From NCBI RefSeq assembly GCF_900108365.1, contig NZ_FNWQ01000003.1, forward strand, positions 248,001 to 312,000: a DNA stretch of 64,000 bases, written 5' to 3'. A program made the translations under genes and the position numbers. Numbering within the stretch: the stretch's first letter is position 1; each line of letters starts with the position of its first letter. Positions 1-9,670 of this stretch are shown here, piece after piece. Origin of the DNA: Chryseobacterium culicis (GTDB taxonomy: Bacteria; Bacteroidota; Bacteroidia; Flavobacteriales; Weeksellaceae). Below the pieces are notes generated by a model that was not told the DNA's origin, did no database searches, and saw nothing but the letters and a program-made list of their open reading frames with translations.

Positions 1-180
1 AGATACGGAACAAAAATCCACCAGGGAGATAAATCCAACGGATACAAATGGGACGGAACTATTGCAGGAAAAAAAATACCAACTGGTACCTACTGGTATT
101 CTGTAACATGGAATGAGAATGACAAGAAAAATACTCCTTTCAAGTTTTCAGGATGGATTGTTGTAAAAAACAGAGAATAA
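1..180 (+). CDS. T9SS type B sorting domain protein, C-terminal fragment
   Basis: Only the last 59 codons are in the window. They read in frame from base 1 to a TAA at 178-180. The fragment has the hallmarks of the gliding-motility-associated C-terminal domain (type B T9SS signal): RYG, a YKWDG turn, PTGTYWY and a final SGWIVVKNRE. This domain directs secretion through the type IX system in Bacteroidota. The terminal segment resembles the gene at 7289 (FKFSGW-type ending) more than its immediate neighbour at 283 (TKYSGW-type ending). The N-terminal part and its function cannot be seen. Confidence 0.9.
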   Translation, partial: RYGTKIHQGDKSNGYKWDGTIAGKKIPTGTYWYSVTWNENDKKNTPFKFSGWIVVKNRE

Positions 181-193
181 TCATCATATGATA

Positions 194-225
194 AGAGAAA
201 GCCGCTTTGGCGGCTTTCTCTTTTA
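194..225 (+). terminator. Rho-independent terminator
   Basis: The arms agagaaagccgc and gcggctttctct form a perfect 12-bp stem, followed by a short T-run. It closes the T9SS gene ending at 180. Confidence 0.85.
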
Positions 226-282
226 CAAATTACAGAAAAAAAAATTATTGATTTCAGTTTGGTTTAACAAAAACTTTTAACA

Positions 283-2430
283 ATGAAAAAAATACTACTT
301 CTTTTTATTTTACTGATAACACAATTGGCTTACGCACAGTCAGACTGTGTCACAGCCATTCCTATTTGTGGTAACTCTGACATTTCTTACACCCCTTCAG
401 GCCCAGGGAATATCATAGAAATCCTCAACCAGAACGGCGGATGTCTTAGTACCAATGAGAGATATACTGTTTGGTATACTTTCACCGTATCTACACCAGG
501 TACGCTTGCCTTCAAAATAAAACCTAACGATCAAAGTGATGATTATGATTTTGCGGTGTATGGACCTACCTTAAACGGCTGTACATCTTTACAGAATGCG
601 GATCATGTTTTCGTACAACCGATAAGATGTAACTACAGCGGAACTCCTGGAGACACAGGTCTGGATCTTACTCTTGCTCCGCCTGCGGTATTTCCTACCA
701 ATCCTCCCGGCGTTACAGCCAGTATGAACAACGGTAAATGGAGCCCATATATGAATGTATTGGTAGGCCAGACTTATTATCTGGTTATTGACAACTTCAG
801 TAGATCTACCAACGGATTTTCTTTGGAATGGTCAGGTACTGCAAGCTTAAGTTCTGCATTTAACGATCCTGTTCTTTCTCCTTATCCTTTTATTCCTCCG
901 GGAATTCCAGGTGTTAATCCTAATGATCCAAGTCAGGTAATGGTTTGTGCACTTCCAACACAATTTGATTTTACAACACTTACCGCAGCAATCATTAATG
1001 GTAACAGCACCAACTTCAAGGTTACTTATCACAAAACAACCAACGATGCTCTTACCGGAGAAAACCCTCTTACAATTGCCACTGTAGACGGAACAACCAC
1101 CTACTATTACAGAATTGTCTATAAAGATCCCACCAACCCGAACAATCCGATCAACGGATGCTTTATAACCGGGAAATTCAAGTTTGTAAATGCAGGCATT
1201 ACAGCCAATACAGCCACTCTATATTCTTGTAATAATAATGGAGCCGGCACTGCAAAATATGATTTAACAACAGCTAATATCTTTGGCGGAACAGGCGCAA
1301 CAATCAAATATTATGCGACTACTGCCGATATGAACGCGGGCATTAACGAAATTACAGACCCTGTTAACTACATTTCTCCGGAAGCAACGATCTATGCAAA
1401 AGTAATTTCCACTTTCGGATGTATTGCAACAACAACCATCAGACTATTATTCTACCCAACGGTAGTATTAAAAGATGCAGTACTTCAAAACTGCTATATT
1501 GATAATGATGTTACCCGTTCAACATTTGATCTATCCAAAGCTGATATTGGCGTACCTGTTCCAACCCCTACGGGAACTATAATTAAATATTACACTTCCG
1601 TAGCTGATGCAAAAGCACAGACGAACCCTATTACAGCTGCATTTAACTATCTTTCAGAAAGTAAGACAGTATATGTAAGAGTGGATAATGACAAACAGTG
1701 TTATTCTATTGCCAAGATTGAGCTGGTAGTATTGCCTCCTGTGAAATCTGCGGTATTAAAAGATAAAACAATTTGCGCTGAAGGCAAAACAAGCCTGGAT
1801 GCAGGCCCGGGGTTTGTAAGCTATGAATGGAGCACCGGAGAAACAACCCAGTCTATCAACAATGTTCCAGTAGGAGTTTACTGGGTAAAACTCCAGACCG
1901 GAAAATGTTTTACGCTTCAGGAAGTACGGGTACATGCAAGCCTTCAACCTGTAGTTTCAGGAATAGAAATATCAAACAACAACATTACTGTAACGGCTAC
2001 AGGCGGAGTTCCTCCTTATAAATACTCTATAGACGGCATCAAATGGCAGGATTCCAACATCTTCACCGGACTTCCAAGAGGTGAAAATACGATCTATGTA
2101 AAGGATACTTATAACTGTACCCCTATTCAGGTGACGGTAACAGTTCCTAACCTTATCAATGCTATTACTCCGAATGGAGATAATGTAAATGATGTGATTG
2201 ACTACTCAGCACTTGCATATAAGAAAAATCTGGTCTTCATTGTGTACGACAGATACGGAAACAAACTTCATGAAGCCGACAAAATGAGAAACTTTACATG
2301 GGACGGAACTGCTTTCGGCAAGAAAATCCCAACAGGAACTTACTGGTATACAATTTCATGGAACGAAAATAACAAAAACAGTACGGAAACCAAATACTCC
2401 GGATGGGTATTGGTAAAAAATAAAGAATAG
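283..2430 (+). CDS. Secreted protein with T9SS type B sorting domain
   Basis: A 715-residue secreted protein. Residues 1-18 form a signal peptide (KKILLLFILLITQLAYAQ). About residues 20-185 form a Cys-containing beta domain resembling the pre-peptidase/PPC-like domains of flavobacterial surface proteins. About 300-500 hold two repeats of roughly 95 residues, each with a Cys followed by an asparagine-rich turn, a KYY motif and a YVRV or YAKV strand. A Cys-containing module (TICAEGKTSLDAGPGF) follows. The last ~95 residues are the type B sorting domain (ITPNGDNVND, YDRYGNKL, WDGT, PTGTYWYT). The central and C-terminal modules are shared with the genes at 4872 and 7289, while the N-terminal domain is unique. 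Adhesion or surface display is an inference; no catalytic motif is visible. Confidence 0.85.
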   Translation: MKKILLLFILLITQLAYAQSDCVTAIPICGNSDISYTPSGPGNIIEILNQNGGCLSTNERYTVWYTFTVSTPGTLAFKIKPNDQSDDYDFAVYGPTLNGCTSLQNADHVFVQPIRCNYSGTPGDTGLDLTLAPPAVFPTNPPGVTASMNNGKWSPYMNVLVGQTYYLVIDNFSRSTNGFSLEWSGTASLSSAFNDPVLSPYPFIPPGIPGVNPNDPSQVMVCALPTQFDFTTLTAAIINGNSTNFKVTYHKTTNDALTGENPLTIATVDGTTTYYYRIVYKDPTNPNNPINGCFITGKFKFVNAGITANTATLYSCNNNGAGTAKYDLTTANIFGGTGATIKYYATTADMNAGINEITDPVNYISPEATIYAKVISTFGCIATTTIRLLFYPTVVLKDAVLQNCYIDNDVTRSTFDLSKADIGVPVPTPTGTIIKYYTSVADAKAQTNPITAAFNYLSESKTVYVRVDNDKQCYSIAKIELVVLPPVKSAVLKDKTICAEGKTSLDAGPGFVSYEWSTGETTQSINNVPVGVYWVKLQTGKCFTLQEVRVHASLQPVVSGIEISNNNITVTATGGVPPYKYSIDGIKWQDSNIFTGLPRGENTIYVKDTYNCTPIQVTVTVPNLINAITPNGDNVNDVIDYSALAYKKNLVFIVYDRYGNKLHEADKMRNFTWDGTAFGKKIPTGTYWYTISWNENNKNSTETKYSGWVLVKNKE

Positions 2431-2450
2431 GTTTTACGAAATCTTTTTGA

Positions 2451-2482
2451 AAAAATCACCTCAGATTGAGGTGATTTTTTTT
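2451..2482 (+). terminator. Rho-independent terminator
   Basis: The arms aaatcacctc and gaggtgattt flank a 5-nt loop and are followed by a T-run, just after the stop codon at 2430. Confidence 0.85.
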
Positions 2483-2573
2483 ATCAACAGGTTCAACCTC
2501 CTGTTTACAGCATTTTCCGTAAGACTGCTAATAATTTGTTGAATACTATTTTTCTATTATTTTTTAAATAAAC

Positions 2574-2581
2574 TATCTTTG
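2574..2581 (+). promoter_or_regulatory. -7 promoter box of dnaB
   Basis: TATCTTTG matches the Bacteroidota -7 consensus TAnnTTTG. It ends only 4 nt before the dnaB ATG at 2586, so transcription should begin at or next to the start codon. No clear -33 TTG is seen at normal spacing. Confidence 0.65.
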
Positions 2582-2585
2582 CATT

Positions 2586-4175
2586 ATGGCGCAGAAAGAA
2601 ACATTATCATCCCTGACACACGGAAACTTTGCAAAAGAATTGTCTATTGCGGATGGAAAAATGCCTCCCAATGCAGTGGACTTTGAAAGACTTGTGATCG
2701 GAACTTTTTTGATTGACAAAAAAGGTCTTGACCATTCCATTGACCTTCTTACTCCAGAAGTATTTTATGATCCGAGACATCAGGTCATCTTTGCTACGAT
2801 CCTGAAACTTTATGAAGGAAACCAGCCGGTAGACTTAATGACCATTATTCAGAATTTAAAAAAAGAAGATAAGCTAAGCCAGGCAGGCGGTGATCACTAT
2901 ATCATTGATCTGACCATGGGAGTAAGCTCTTCTGCCCACATTGAATATCACGTACGTGTTATTCTCGAAAAATATATTCTAAGAAGCCTTATTAATGTTT
3001 CAGCCAATGTTATCGACTCTTCTTACAAAGAGTCAACCGATGTTTTTGAACTTCTTGATAAAGCAGAACAGTCCTTCTTCGAAATTACCAACGGAACGAT
3101 AAAAAAGGGATTTGATACTGCCAACTCATTGGTAAAACAGGCTATTGATACAATTAAATCTTTAAAAGATAAAGAGGGGCTTTCAGGAGTTCCTTCAGGA
3201 TTCCGGGATGTAGATAAGGAAACCGGGGGATGGCAGAATTCTGACCTTATCATTATTGCCGCACGTCCCGCGATGGGTAAAACGGCATTCCTTCTTTCTA
3301 TGGCAAGAAATATTGCGGTAGGACATAAGGTCCCTATGGCTCTTTTCTCTCTCGAGATGGCCTCTGTACAGCTGATTACCAGAATGATCGCTTCTGAAAC
3401 AAGGATTTCTTCTGAGAAACTCAGAAAAGGAACTTTGGATGACGAAGAATGGCAGAGACTGTTCTCCAATGTGTCTGAATTGGAAAATGCTCCTTTATAT
3501 ATTGACGAAACCCCTTCCCTTTCGATATTCGACTTCCGTGCAAAATGCCGAAGACTGGTAATGCAGCATGGAGTAAGAATTATCATGGTCGACTACCTTC
3601 AGCTGATGACAGCAGGAAGCAGCGGCGGAAAAGGAGTCGGAAACCGTGAACAGGAGATCTCCATGATTTCCCGTTCATTGAAGGCAATTGCTAAAGAGCT
3701 TAATGTTCCGGTGATTGCACTTTCCCAGCTTTCCAGAAGTGTGGAGGCACGTCCAGGGAAAAGACCTCAGCTTTCAGATTTGAGGGAATCCGGAGCAATT
3801 GAGCAGGATGCCGATATTGTATCTTTCATCTTCCGTCCTGAATATTATAAAATTACGGTTTGGGATAATGATGAGGAAGGACAGGAAACTTCTACGGAAA
3901 ACCAGGCAGAGCTGATCATTGCTAAACATAGAAATGGTGCTACGGCAGATGTAAGATTATCTTTCTTAAAACATTTTGCAAAATTCGGGGATATTGAAGC
4001 AGCATTTGATGGTGGTGCCGGAGGCGGATATCCTTCCAACTTTGGAGAACCAAGCGGCTTCGACAAAATCAAAACGACTATTCAGCCGGGAGCTGCATTT
4101 GACCTGCCGGACAGCTCAAAACTTTCCGGTTCTTCTATGAATGACTTTGATGATGATGATGATTTCCCGTTTTAA
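2586..4175 (+). CDS. dnaB: Replicative DNA helicase DnaB
   Basis: A 529-residue replicative helicase that unwinds DNA at the fork as a hexamer. The N-terminal primase-interacting domain covers about residues 27-130 (PPNAVDFERLVIGTFLID). The RecA-like motor begins near 190 and carries Walker A (ARPAMGKTAF, about 226-236), Walker B (IIMVDYLQLM, about 333-342), the ALSQLSR motif and the RPQLSDLRESGAIEQDAD motif. The C-terminus ends in an acidic tail of consecutive Asp residues followed by FPF. The length is normal for Bacteroidota. It sits inside a run of T9SS paralogues with its own promoter, followed by rnhA after 55 bp. Confidence 0.98.
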   Translation: MAQKETLSSLTHGNFAKELSIADGKMPPNAVDFERLVIGTFLIDKKGLDHSIDLLTPEVFYDPRHQVIFATILKLYEGNQPVDLMTIIQNLKKEDKLSQAGGDHYIIDLTMGVSSSAHIEYHVRVILEKYILRSLINVSANVIDSSYKESTDVFELLDKAEQSFFEITNGTIKKGFDTANSLVKQAIDTIKSLKDKEGLSGVPSGFRDVDKETGGWQNSDLIIIAARPAMGKTAFLLSMARNIAVGHKVPMALFSLEMASVQLITRMIASETRISSEKLRKGTLDDEEWQRLFSNVSELENAPLYIDETPSLSIFDFRAKCRRLVMQHGVRIIMVDYLQLMTAGSSGGKGVGNREQEISMISRSLKAIAKELNVPVIALSQLSRSVEARPGKRPQLSDLRESGAIEQDADIVSFIFRPEYYKITVWDNDEEGQETSTENQAELIIAKHRNGATADVRLSFLKHFAKFGDIEAAFDGGAGGGYPSNFGEPSGFDKIKTTIQPGAAFDLPDSSKLSGSSMNDFDDDDDFPF

Positions 4176-4230
4176 GATATTCTTCACTTAGATTAATTTA
4201 CTGTCAATCTATCATTTTTAAAAAGCAGAT

Positions 4231-4707
4231 TTGAAAATCGAAATTTATACCGACGGAGCTTGCAGCGGAAATCCGGGAAAAGGCGGATATGGAATTCTCA
4301 TGCGTGTTCCTGAAAAAAATTACCAGAAAACATTTTCAAAAGGTTTTCGAAAAACGACTAACAACAGGATGGAACTTCTGGCGGTTATTACCGCCTTGGA
4401 AAAACTGAAATCCACAGAAAACGAGATCCATGTGTACACTGACAGCAAGTATGTATCTGATGCTATTAACCAAAACTGGATTGCCGGATGGATTAAAAGA
4501 GGCTGGAAAAATGTTAAAAATCCGGATCTCTGGAAAAAATTTGTTGAGCTCTACAATAAGCACACCCCTAAGATGCATTGGATAAAAGGGCACGCAGGAC
4601 ATTTTGAAAACGAGCTCTGCGACAAACTAGCTGTGGCTGCAGCAAACTCCCCTGATCTTGAAGTTGACACCTATTTTGAGGGGCTTGATAGTAATTCTCT
4701 ATTGTAA
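4231..4707 (+). CDS. rnhA: Ribonuclease HI
   Basis: A 158-residue RNase HI that cuts the RNA strand of RNA-DNA hybrids. The four metal-binding acids are present: D8 (YTDGACSGNPG), E48 (NRMELLAV), D71 (VYTDSKYV) and D131 (NELCDKLA). The KGH loop histidine lies near 121-124. The start is a TTG at 4231, chosen because the family begins directly with KIEIYTDGA and no ATG fits. It lies 55 bp after dnaB, probably co-transcribed, which makes sense for a replication-linked enzyme. Confidence 0.95.
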   Translation: MKIEIYTDGACSGNPGKGGYGILMRVPEKNYQKTFSKGFRKTTNNRMELLAVITALEKLKSTENEIHVYTDSKYVSDAINQNWIAGWIKRGWKNVKNPDLWKKFVELYNKHTPKMHWIKGHAGHFENELCDKLAVAAANSPDLEVDTYFEGLDSNSLL

Positions 4708-4871
4708 GCTTAATTAAAAACAATCTAAACCCTCTTCCTAATATTTACCATTTCATCAGAAGAAGCTTAATTTATTAAAAAATAATTAAATTTTTTAACA
4801 AAATTAACATTAAATACATATTATTCAAACGGGATTTAATATCTTTACACATTAATAAAAGTCCCATCTAC

Positions 4872-7130
4872 ATGAATAAAAATCTATTTTTGTATTTATC
4901 TGTTTTTTTACTCTGTATAGCCGGGAAGTCCTTTGCCCAGACTTATCAGCTTATCGGCAACCCAGTAAACACTACTGGATGGACGATGGTTTCGCCTACG
5001 CAGGTAAACACAGATTTTATTCAGCTCACCCCGGACACTAACAACCAATCCGGCTCTATCAGACTGAATGACCCTATTAACTTAAAATATTGTGATAAAT
5101 GGAGGGTGGAATTCGATTTCAGAATGGATTCCAATCAAACCTCTAACGGAGATGGAATTGCATTCTGGTATCTCGCTAATCCACCTGTTGCAAGCGTATT
5201 GGGATCCGGCCTTGGTGTATCTCAGAATGCAGTAGGGCTTGTTGTAGGACTTGACACCTACAATAATACAACAACAGCGACAATGAGTAAAGTTCACGTT
5301 GCTTACGGGCAGGTTCAAAACACCACCGATACCAATAATGTAGAATTCTTCAACGTACCGGGAAGCTCCTTTCATTCACCAGATCTGAATACTACTCAAC
5401 CTTTCCAAGGAACCACCTTTAAGCACGTAGAAGTTACAGCTCAGGTAGACCCTGCGGCTCCCACCAGCTGGATCATTAAAATAACAATAGACGGCAATGT
5501 AATTTGCAACCAGTCTTTTGCTCCGTCAGGCACAGCCGCTGCTATGACTGTTGGATATTTTGGGTTTTCAGCCTCTACCGGAGGGGCAAGATCCAGACAT
5601 TCCATTAAAAATGTAAAAATTTATACGGATAAGGTTCCCATTTTACAGAATTCAGCCACTCAGTCTTTCTGTCCAAATCCTACTACCGGATACGGATCTG
5701 TGAACCTGACGACGTTCAATTCGCAATTTGTGAGCAATCCATCCAATTATACATTTACCTATTATCCCTTTGGAAGTTCAACACCTATTGCCAACCCTGC
5801 CAATTATCAGTTTAATGCCAATGCAACGGTTACAGTCGTTATTAAAGACAATGCAGGTTTACTTTGTGACAATCCGGATGGTAAGATCTTATTGGTTCTG
5901 GCTCCTTTCAAAGCGGAAGATAAAACCATTACGGTATGCAATAATAATAAAGCAGGAAGTGCCGTTTTCAATTTAAATACCGCTCCTGTTACGAGTGTTC
6001 CCGGAGTTACTAAAAAATATTATAAAACATTAGCAGATCTCAATGCGGACATAAATGAAATTCAAAATCCCGGAAATTACATATCCGTTCCCGGGGTGGT
6101 TTATGTAAAGGTAACCACTCCACAGGGATGTACAGGTAACGCAAAAATCACACTGGCATTCTATGCGGATACGCCCGTGAAAGAAGCTACTCTGAGATCA
6201 TGTTTCATTGAAAATAATATCACAAGTGCTATCTTTAATTTAACTTCCGCAGACGTAACCTCTTTAGGGTCAGGTGCCGCCAAAAAATATTACACTTCTG
6301 CGGCCAATGCTTTAGACGGCGTGAATGAAATCATGAACCCTCTTCAGTACCTGTCTCCGAGCACTGCCGTATATGCAAAAGTAACAGATGCTAACGGGTG
6401 TTTTAACATTGCTAAAATCAATCTTATTGTATTACCTCCTACACCATCTTCTGTTCTGAAAGATAAAACGATTTGTATTGGTGAGAAAACAGATCTGGAT
6501 GCAGGTCCAGGATTTGATGGCTACGAATGGAGCACAGGAGCAACAACCTCATCTATTAAGGATGTGGGAGTAGGGAGTTACTGGGTAAAACTGAAAACAG
6601 GAAACTGTATCACTACACAGATTGTTAATGTAAAAGCATCTGCAAATCCTGTTATCTCAAGCATTGATATTGACAACAATACAATTACTGTAAATGTAGC
6701 AGGGGGAAAACCAGCCTATCAGTTTTCGCTGGATGGTGTTAATTGGCAGACCAGCAATGTATTTACAGGACTGGCAAGAGGAGAAGTAAGGGTGTATGTA
6801 AAGGACTTCTATAACTGTACTCCTGTTGAAATTCAGATCACCGTACCGAATCTGATTAATGCCATCACTCCAAACGGAGATAATGTAAACGACTTTATTG
6901 ACTACTCTGCACTCGCTTACAAGAAAAACCTGGTTTTCATTGTTTATGACAGATATGGCAATAAACTGTATGAAGCAGGAAAAATGAGAAACTTTACCTG
7001 GGACGGAACAGCTTCCGGTAAAAAAGTTCTTACAGGGACTTACTGGTACACCATCTCATGGACAGAAAATAACAAAGACAATACTGAAACCAAATACTCA
7101 GGCTGGGTATTGGTTAAAAACAGAGAATAA
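4872..7130 (+). CDS. L-type lectin-like, T9SS type B sorted protein
   Basis: A 752-residue secreted protein. After a signal peptide (residues 1-22, ending SFAQ), residues ~25-250 form a legume-lectin-like beta sandwich with WRVEFDFRMD, NGDGIAFWYL and GYFGFSASTGG. This domain binds glycans in many bacterial surface proteins. Two KKYY-type repeats follow (~340-500), then the ICIGEKTDLDAGPGF module and a type B T9SS sorting domain. The C-terminal ~95 residues are almost identical to those of the gene at 283, whereas the lectin domain matches the gene at 7289, so the protein is a mosaic. Glycan binding or adhesion is inferred. Confidence 0.85.
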   Translation: MNKNLFLYLSVFLLCIAGKSFAQTYQLIGNPVNTTGWTMVSPTQVNTDFIQLTPDTNNQSGSIRLNDPINLKYCDKWRVEFDFRMDSNQTSNGDGIAFWYLANPPVASVLGSGLGVSQNAVGLVVGLDTYNNTTTATMSKVHVAYGQVQNTTDTNNVEFFNVPGSSFHSPDLNTTQPFQGTTFKHVEVTAQVDPAAPTSWIIKITIDGNVICNQSFAPSGTAAAMTVGYFGFSASTGGARSRHSIKNVKIYTDKVPILQNSATQSFCPNPTTGYGSVNLTTFNSQFVSNPSNYTFTYYPFGSSTPIANPANYQFNANATVTVVIKDNAGLLCDNPDGKILLVLAPFKAEDKTITVCNNNKAGSAVFNLNTAPVTSVPGVTKKYYKTLADLNADINEIQNPGNYISVPGVVYVKVTTPQGCTGNAKITLAFYADTPVKEATLRSCFIENNITSAIFNLTSADVTSLGSGAAKKYYTSAANALDGVNEIMNPLQYLSPSTAVYAKVTDANGCFNIAKINLIVLPPTPSSVLKDKTICIGEKTDLDAGPGFDGYEWSTGATTSSIKDVGVGSYWVKLKTGNCITTQIVNVKASANPVISSIDIDNNTITVNVAGGKPAYQFSLDGVNWQTSNVFTGLARGEVRVYVKDFYNCTPVEIQITVPNLINAITPNGDNVNDFIDYSALAYKKNLVFIVYDRYGNKLYEAGKMRNFTWDGTASGKKVLTGTYWYTISWTENNKDNTETKYSGWVLVKNRE

Positions 7131-7141
7131 ACTTATGATCA

Positions 7142-7217
7142 GAAACTACCTCCTTGGGGGTAGTTTCGGTATTAAAAAAAGAAACTGCCCAATCTGAGAT
7201 GGGAACTTTTTTATTCC
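7142..7217 (+). terminator. Tandem hairpins after the lectin gene
   Basis: The arms gaaactacc (7142-7150) and ggtagtttc (7159-7167) form a strong stem without an immediate T-run. A weaker hairpin and a T-run (7208-7217) follow, so termination probably needs both. Confidence 0.6.
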
Positions 7218-7288
7218 CTAATTACCAATTCAACGTTAAAAAACAATTTTATTTCTAAGATTAAGTATAACATCACAATCCATCCACT

Positions 7289-9547
7289 ATGAAAAAAGAT
7301 ATACTCATTTTTGTACTGACTATCTTATTATGCGTGCCGGGAAAACTATTTTCACAAACCTACCAGCTTACCGGAAACCCCGTAAATACAACCGGCTGGG
7401 ATCTTGTCTCTGATGCTGTCGTAAGCGGAGACTTTGTAAGATTGACCACCGATCAGACCAGCAAATATGGAGCAGTAAAATTATCCACGCCAATCACCCT
7501 TAGCTATTGCGACAAATGGAAAGTAGAATTCGACTTCAGAATTGACGGCAACGGAACTGCACAGTTTGGAAAAGGGGACGGCTTTACATTCTGGTACCTT
7601 GCCAATCCGCCAACAGGTTTCGTATCCGGAGGAGGATTAGGTATTCCGGCCAATGCTTCAGGGCTGATGGTTGGTTTTGATATTTTCAACAACACTACAG
7701 AAGGTCAGATGAGTAAAGTTCATATCCTTTATGGTACAAATAACACCGCAGGTAATAATATCGAATACAATACCACCCCGGGAAGCACATTCCACTCTCC
7801 GGACCTTATTGCCACTCAGCCATTTGTAGGAGACACTTACAGACATGTTGAAGTAAATGGAGAAACAGATCTTACCAATCCTACCAACTGGATTATCAAG
7901 GTAAGAATCAACGGTGTATTAATTGTAGATCAGTCATTTGCTCCGTCGGGAGGTGCAGTAGGAATGTCACAGGGATATTTTGGTTTCTCTGCAGCCACCG
8001 GGGGTGCCAGTGCAAGACATTCCATTAAAGATGTTAAAGTATATGTAGATAAAGTTCCTATTCTGAGCAATACGATTAGTCCATTCGTATGTACAAACCC
8101 TGCTACAGGAAATGGCACAGTAGATCTTACTTCTTATAATTCTCAATTTGTAACTAATCCCGGAAACTATATTTTCACCTATTATCTGTTGGGAAGCTCT
8201 ACTCCTATTGCTAATCCTACTGCTTTCCAGTACTCAGGAAATACTACAATTAAGGTGATTGTAAAAGATCCTAGTTCTACGCTATGCGATAATGGTGACG
8301 GCGTGATACAGCTTAATCCAACTCCCTTTGCGGCAACTGATGCCACACTCACCGGATGTAATAACAATAATGCCGGAACAGCAACCTTTGATCTCAACAC
8401 TGCAGCAGTAACCACCGTTGCCGGAGTAACCAAGGAGTTCTATCCTACCTTATATGATCTCAACAATGGCACAAATCAAATAACAAATCCTTCTTCCTAT
8501 GCATCTGCAGCGGCCACAATATATGTGAAGGTAACCACTCCTCAAGGCTGTGTAAGTACATCTAAAATTACGCTGAATATTTATCCCGTTGTTGTTGTCA
8601 ATGATGTTGAGATAAAATCATGCTTTATTGAAGCCAATCCTTCTATGGCCTCCTTCAATCTGGTAGCAGCTGTAGTTTCTCAGGGCGGGCTTACAAAAGA
8701 GTATTACCCATCACTGACCGATGCGATCAGCGGAACCAATGCAATCTCGACTCCAACGGCATATATCGCTCCTAATGGAGTAGCTTATATTAAAGTATTC
8801 GATGCAAACGGCTGTTATTCTATTGCTAAAGTTACCTTAACAGTGATACCACCTGTCTTCTCAAGAACTTTGCATGACCAGACCATTTGTATTGAAAACA
8901 CCACAACGTTAGATGCAGGCGCAGGCTTCAAAAGCTATGAATGGAGTACAGGAGCTACCACGCAGTCTATCAAGAATGTAGGAGTAGGTACTTATTGGGT
9001 TAAACTTAAAACAGGAGACTGTATTGCTACACAGAAAGTAACTGTATATCCTTCTGACAATCCTGTTATTACCACTGTTGACATTTCCGGAAGCACAGTC
9101 ACCATATATGCTAACGGCGGAACTCCTCCTTATCAGTATTCTATGGATAATATTAACTGGCAGGATTCTAATGTCTTTACCAATATTGCAAGAGGAGAAG
9201 CTAAAGTGTATGTAAGAGACGGCTATAAGTGCGTTCCTGTTGAAGTCAATATCACCGTACCCAATCTGATTAACGTAATTACGCCTAATGATGACGGAAT
9301 TAATGATTTTGTAGACTACTCAGCATTAGCCAACAAACAAAATCTGGAAATAGCTATCTTTGACAGATACGGCTATAAGATGTTCCAGGCAGATAAAACA
9401 AATGGCTACAAATGGACAGGTACCACCAACGGAAGTAAAAAAGTTCCTACAGGAAATTACTGGTACTCTGTTTCATGGAATGAAAATAATAAAAACAGTA
9501 CTCCGATAAAATTCTCAGGCTGGATTGTTGTAAAAAACAGAGAATAA
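7289..9547 (+). CDS. L-type lectin-like, T9SS type B sorted protein (paralogue)
   Basis: A 752-residue paralogue of the preceding gene with the same length and module order. It has a signal peptide (residues 1-23), a lectin-like domain (~25-253: WKVEFDFRID, KGDGFTFWYL, GYFGFSAATGG), two repeats with KEFYPTL and KEYYPSL motifs, a TLDAGAGF module and a type B sorting domain (ITPNDDGIND, FDRYGYKM, PTGNYWYS). Its C-terminus ends FSGWIVVKNRE like the fragment at 1-180. The partner outer-membrane protein (SprF/PorP type) expected for type B signals is not in the window. Function beyond probable glycan binding is unknown. Confidence 0.85.
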   Translation: MKKDILIFVLTILLCVPGKLFSQTYQLTGNPVNTTGWDLVSDAVVSGDFVRLTTDQTSKYGAVKLSTPITLSYCDKWKVEFDFRIDGNGTAQFGKGDGFTFWYLANPPTGFVSGGGLGIPANASGLMVGFDIFNNTTEGQMSKVHILYGTNNTAGNNIEYNTTPGSTFHSPDLIATQPFVGDTYRHVEVNGETDLTNPTNWIIKVRINGVLIVDQSFAPSGGAVGMSQGYFGFSAATGGASARHSIKDVKVYVDKVPILSNTISPFVCTNPATGNGTVDLTSYNSQFVTNPGNYIFTYYLLGSSTPIANPTAFQYSGNTTIKVIVKDPSSTLCDNGDGVIQLNPTPFAATDATLTGCNNNNAGTATFDLNTAAVTTVAGVTKEFYPTLYDLNNGTNQITNPSSYASAAATIYVKVTTPQGCVSTSKITLNIYPVVVVNDVEIKSCFIEANPSMASFNLVAAVVSQGGLTKEYYPSLTDAISGTNAISTPTAYIAPNGVAYIKVFDANGCYSIAKVTLTVIPPVFSRTLHDQTICIENTTTLDAGAGFKSYEWSTGATTQSIKNVGVGTYWVKLKTGDCIATQKVTVYPSDNPVITTVDISGSTVTIYANGGTPPYQYSMDNINWQDSNVFTNIARGEAKVYVRDGYKCVPVEVNITVPNLINVITPNDDGINDFVDYSALANKQNLEIAIFDRYGYKMFQADKTNGYKWTGTTNGSKKVPTGNYWYSVSWNENNKNSTPIKFSGWIVVKNRE

Positions 9548-9572
9548 TTACACTTTCCAACCCATCAAAAAG

Positions 9573-9603
9573 AATCACCCTGCATGCCGGGGTGATTTTT
9601 TTG
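9573..9603 (+). terminator. Rho-independent terminator
   Basis: The arms atcaccc and ggggtgat flank a short loop and are followed by a run of seven T. It closes the T9SS gene cluster. Confidence 0.8.
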
Positions 9604-9658
9604 CATTAACAGGCAGGAGATATTTCATTTTAAAGACCCTTTATTCATATTCAATTCT

Positions 9659-9666
9659 TAAATTTG
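9659..9666 (+). promoter_or_regulatory. -7 promoter box of the nitroreductase-nadBC operon
   Basis: TAAATTTG matches TAnnTTTG and ends 4 nt before the ATG at 9671, predicting a leaderless or nearly leaderless transcript. Confidence 0.6.
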
Positions 9667-9670
9667 TCCT

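Noticed and set aside
3023..3586. 187-codon minus-strand frame inside dnaB
   Set aside because: It is fully antisense to conserved DnaB motifs, has no promoter or family resemblance, and its Ser/Ile-rich composition mirrors the opposite strand.
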